From Prochlorococcus sp. AG-355-N16 (GTDB lineage Bacteria > Cyanobacteriota > Cyanobacteriia > PCC-6307 > Cyanobiaceae): 64,000 nt of DNA. The stretch is taken from positions 248,001 through 312,000 of the forward strand of contig QCEF01000001.1 in assembly GCA_003278545.1 (NCBI GenBank), written 5' to 3'. The position numbers and the translations under genes were made by a program. The notes under the pieces were generated by a model. It was not told the DNA's origin, did not search any database, and worked only from the letters and a program-made list of their open reading frames with translations. This document shows, piece by piece, positions 62,121 to 64,000 of the stretch (position 1 is the stretch's first letter; every line of letters begins with the position of its first letter).

Positions 62121-62642
62121 GTGCCTAGTAATCAAAACAGAGACAATTTTATTGATAAAGCTTTTACTGTAATTGCTGAATCTATTGTAAAAATAATGCC
62201 TATCGCTGAGAAAGAAAAAAAGGCATATATTTATTATAGAGATGGCTTAGCCGCACAAAATAATGGAGATTATTCGGAAGCATTAGAGTATTACAAAGAG
62301 AGCTTACTGCTTGAAGAAAATAAAATTGATAGGGGTGAGACTTTAAAAAATATGGCCATAATATATATGAGTAACGGTGAAGAAGATTTGTCTATTGAAA
62401 CTTATGAAAAAGCATTAGTAGAAAATCCCAAACAACCATCATGCTTGAAAAATATAGGTTTAATTTATGAAAAAAGGGGAAGATATGCTGAGCAAAATGG
62501 TGATTTAGATCAGAGAGATATTTGGTTTGATAAAGCTGCTGAAGTCTGGTCTAAAGCAGTGAGACTATATCCAGGTGGGTATCTAGATATTGAGAATTGG
62601 TTGAAAAACTCAGGCAGAAGCTCAATTGATATGTACCTTTGA
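62121..62642 (+). CDS. ycf3: Photosystem I assembly protein Ycf3
   Basis: A 173-aa TPR protein needed to assemble PSI on the thylakoid surface. It begins with GTG at 62121 (product [19 protein letters not shown]). Three TPR units are readable around residues 35-68 ([21 protein letters not shown]), 72-105 and 106-145, and the tail [14 protein letters not shown] is typical of the family. It converges on radA with 3 bp between stops, and the P-ATPase gene is divergent upstream. Confidence 0.95.
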   Translation: MPSNQNRDNFIDKAFTVIAESIVKIMPIAEKEKKAYIYYRDGLAAQNNGDYSEALEYYKESLLLEENKIDRGETLKNMAIIYMSNGEEDLSIETYEKALVENPKQPSCLKNIGLIYEKRGRYAEQNGDLDQRDIWFDKAAEVWSKAVRLYPGGYLDIENWLKNSGRSSIDMYL

Positions 62643-62645
62643 TTT

Positions 62646-63998
62646 TTATTTTGATAAAGAATATTCAACTGCTTCTTTAATATTGGATATCTCTTTAATA
62701 TTTATTAAATTTTGAAAATTATTATTCAGTTCTTCCTCTATTTTTGGCACTACGATATTTTTGATCCCTAGTCTTACAGCTTCTTCTATCTTTGTTCGAA
62801 GGTTATTCGACTTTCTAACCTGACCGCTCAAACCCAATTCCCCAATAAATGAGCTATTTGCTAAAGGAGGAATATTTTTTAAACTTGATAAAATTGATAT
62901 TGCTACACCTAAGTCAGATGATGGATCATTAATCTCAAAACCCCCACCAGTAGCTACATAACAATCAAATTCAGATAATTTGATCCCTACGTGTTTTTCA
63001 ACAACAGCTAGAATTTGATGCAATCTATTTATGCTTATTCCAGTTGTAGTACGTCTTGGGTTACTGTAGAAAGTTTTATTTACCAGTGCTTGAATATCAA
63101 CTGCTAATGGTCGAGTGCCTTCGTTTGTAATGGTAGTTGTTACACCTGAAATATTTTCTTTATTTGTAAAAAATGAACTTGGGTTTTTTAATTCTCTTAA
63201 ACCCTCTTCAAGCATTTCAAAAATTCCGATTTCAAAGGTCGATCCAAATCGATTTTTTATACTTCTTAGTAATCTATGTGAGGAAATATTATCTCCTTCA
63301 AAGTTTATTACTGTATCAACTAAATGCTCTAGAGTTTTAGGACCAGCTAAAGCACCATCTTTGGTTACATGACCAATTATGAGAAGCGCAATATTATTTT
63401 CTTTGGCAAGATTTTGCAATTCAGATGAACATGCTCTAACTTGAGAAACCGATCCTGGAGAACTTTCCATCTCATGATTATGGATGGCTTGAATACTATC
63501 AATAATTGCGAAACTTGGATTTACACGATTAATCTCTTCAATAATTAGAGATAAATTGGTTTCCGCAAAAATTTGTAAATCAATACTTTTTTGATTTAAT
63601 CTTTCCCATCTAATTTTTACTTGTTCTAAAGATTCTTCTGCAGTAATGTATAAAACTTTCTGATTTAGAGATATTTTTCCTGCTGATTGAAGAACTATTG
63701 TGCTTTTACCTATACCTGGTTCTCCTCCTAGTAAAACAACAGATCCTGGGACTATTCCACCTCCAAGCACTCTATCAAATTCTCTAAAACCACTTGTAAA
63801 TCTTGATATTTTTTTTGATGAAATCTCATTAAAAGATATAGATTTTTTACTATTTTTTATTTCTTGATATTTAGATCTCTTACTTTTTATTTCTTCAACA
63901 ATAGAATTCCATGAGTTGCAATTCAGGCATCTACCAAAGTATTGAGAAGTTTCAGATCCGCAATTCTGACAAATAAAAGTAGATACTTTGCTAGACAT
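62646..63998 (-). CDS. radA: DNA repair protein RadA
   Basis: A 450-aa RecA-like branch-migration factor, complete within the window; its ATG is at 63996-63998, two bases from the edge. An N-terminal four-Cys zinc finger (CQNCGSETSQYFGRCLNC), Walker A GGEPGIGKST, the KNRFGST motif and a C-terminal Lon-protease-like domain (VATGGGFEINDPSSDLGVA) are in the expected order. It takes part in homologous recombination and in natural DNA repair. It converges on ycf3. Confidence 0.95.
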   Translation of the reverse strand: MSSKVSTFICQNCGSETSQYFGRCLNCNSWNSIVEEIKSKRSKYQEIKNSKKSISFNEISSKKISRFTSGFREFDRVLGGGIVPGSVVLLGGEPGIGKSTIVLQSAGKISLNQKVLYITAEESLEQVKIRWERLNQKSIDLQIFAETNLSLIIEEINRVNPSFAIIDSIQAIHNHEMESSPGSVSQVRACSSELQNLAKENNIALLIIGHVTKDGALAGPKTLEHLVDTVINFEGDNISSHRLLRSIKNRFGSTFEIGIFEMLEEGLRELKNPSSFFTNKENISGVTTTITNEGTRPLAVDIQALVNKTFYSNPRRTTTGISINRLHQILAVVEKHVGIKLSEFDCYVATGGGFEINDPSSDLGVAISILSSLKNIPPLANSSFIGELGLSGQVRKSNNLRTKIEEAVRLGIKNIVVPKIEEELNNNFQNLINIKEISNIKEAVEYSLSK

Positions 63999-64000
63999 TT

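Overview
The window looks like the chromosome of a high-light-adapted Prochlorococcus. The DNA is very AT-rich, genes are small and tightly packed with many overlapping ends, and the content is oxygenic-phototroph housekeeping: ndhO, ycf3, ycf33 (DUF751), rpaB, a high-light-inducible protein, zeta-carotene desaturase, a probable petL, the suf operon, a type II NADH dehydrogenase and many small proteins found only in cyanobacteria. The species call rests on protein resemblance and layout, not on a database search.

Left part (1-24 kb): a cut-off YddA/SbmA-type ABC exporter, a HIT protein, peptide deformylase and an S9 peptidase; the sufBCDS iron-sulfur assembly operon (minus strand) with a divergent 117-aa protein; a DUF4912 protein; phosphoglucomutase; RarA; a phosphopantetheinyl transferase; a BCP peroxiredoxin; CoaX; CysH; NDH-2; an SLC13-KtrB-KtrA ion-transport operon; a ribbon-helix-helix regulator facing a long inverted repeat; and a group of small proteins, one of them Nif11-like.

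Middle part (24-52 kb): HtrA protease, a small HLIP, BrkB, an inositol-phosphatase-family protein, TolC, a DUF512 radical-SAM protein, NadB, a VKOR-thioredoxin fusion, RimO, probable PetL, a RibD-C reductase, a tandem-domain 6-pyruvoyltetrahydropterin synthase-like protein, shikimate kinase, GST, RbfA, HemD, ZDS, an IscA-type carrier, an LpxB-like protein, NdhO, a J-domain protein, CysK and a CbiO-type ATPase.

Accessory part (52.4-57.3 kb): a tRNA-Asn(GUU) gene is followed by a tandem array of integrated cassettes. A 42-bp stretch running from the tRNA 3' end through its terminator recurs at 53764 with 3 mismatches. A diverged right-end copy lies at 56198-56235. Cassette 1 carries an AlpA-like HTH protein and a two-domain DUF91/NucS-type nuclease, and is bracketed by 11-bp tandem repeats. 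Cassette 2 carries a 689-aa repeat protein and a frameshifted AlpA pseudogene with its own 11-bp tandem repeats at the equivalent place. A third remnant holds paired AGAAC repeats and a 119-aa coiled-coil-like protein. No integrase is present. The layout fits non-autonomous or decayed tycheposon-like elements and is the most interesting part of the window.

Right part (57.3-64 kb): core genes resume with rpaB, holB, tmk, a copper-type P-ATPase, ycf3 and radA. RpaB, HLIP, Ycf3, NdhO and PetL belong to photosynthetic electron transport and light acclimation. SufBCDS, the IscA-like carrier, CysK and CysH belong to sulfur and iron-sulfur metabolism.
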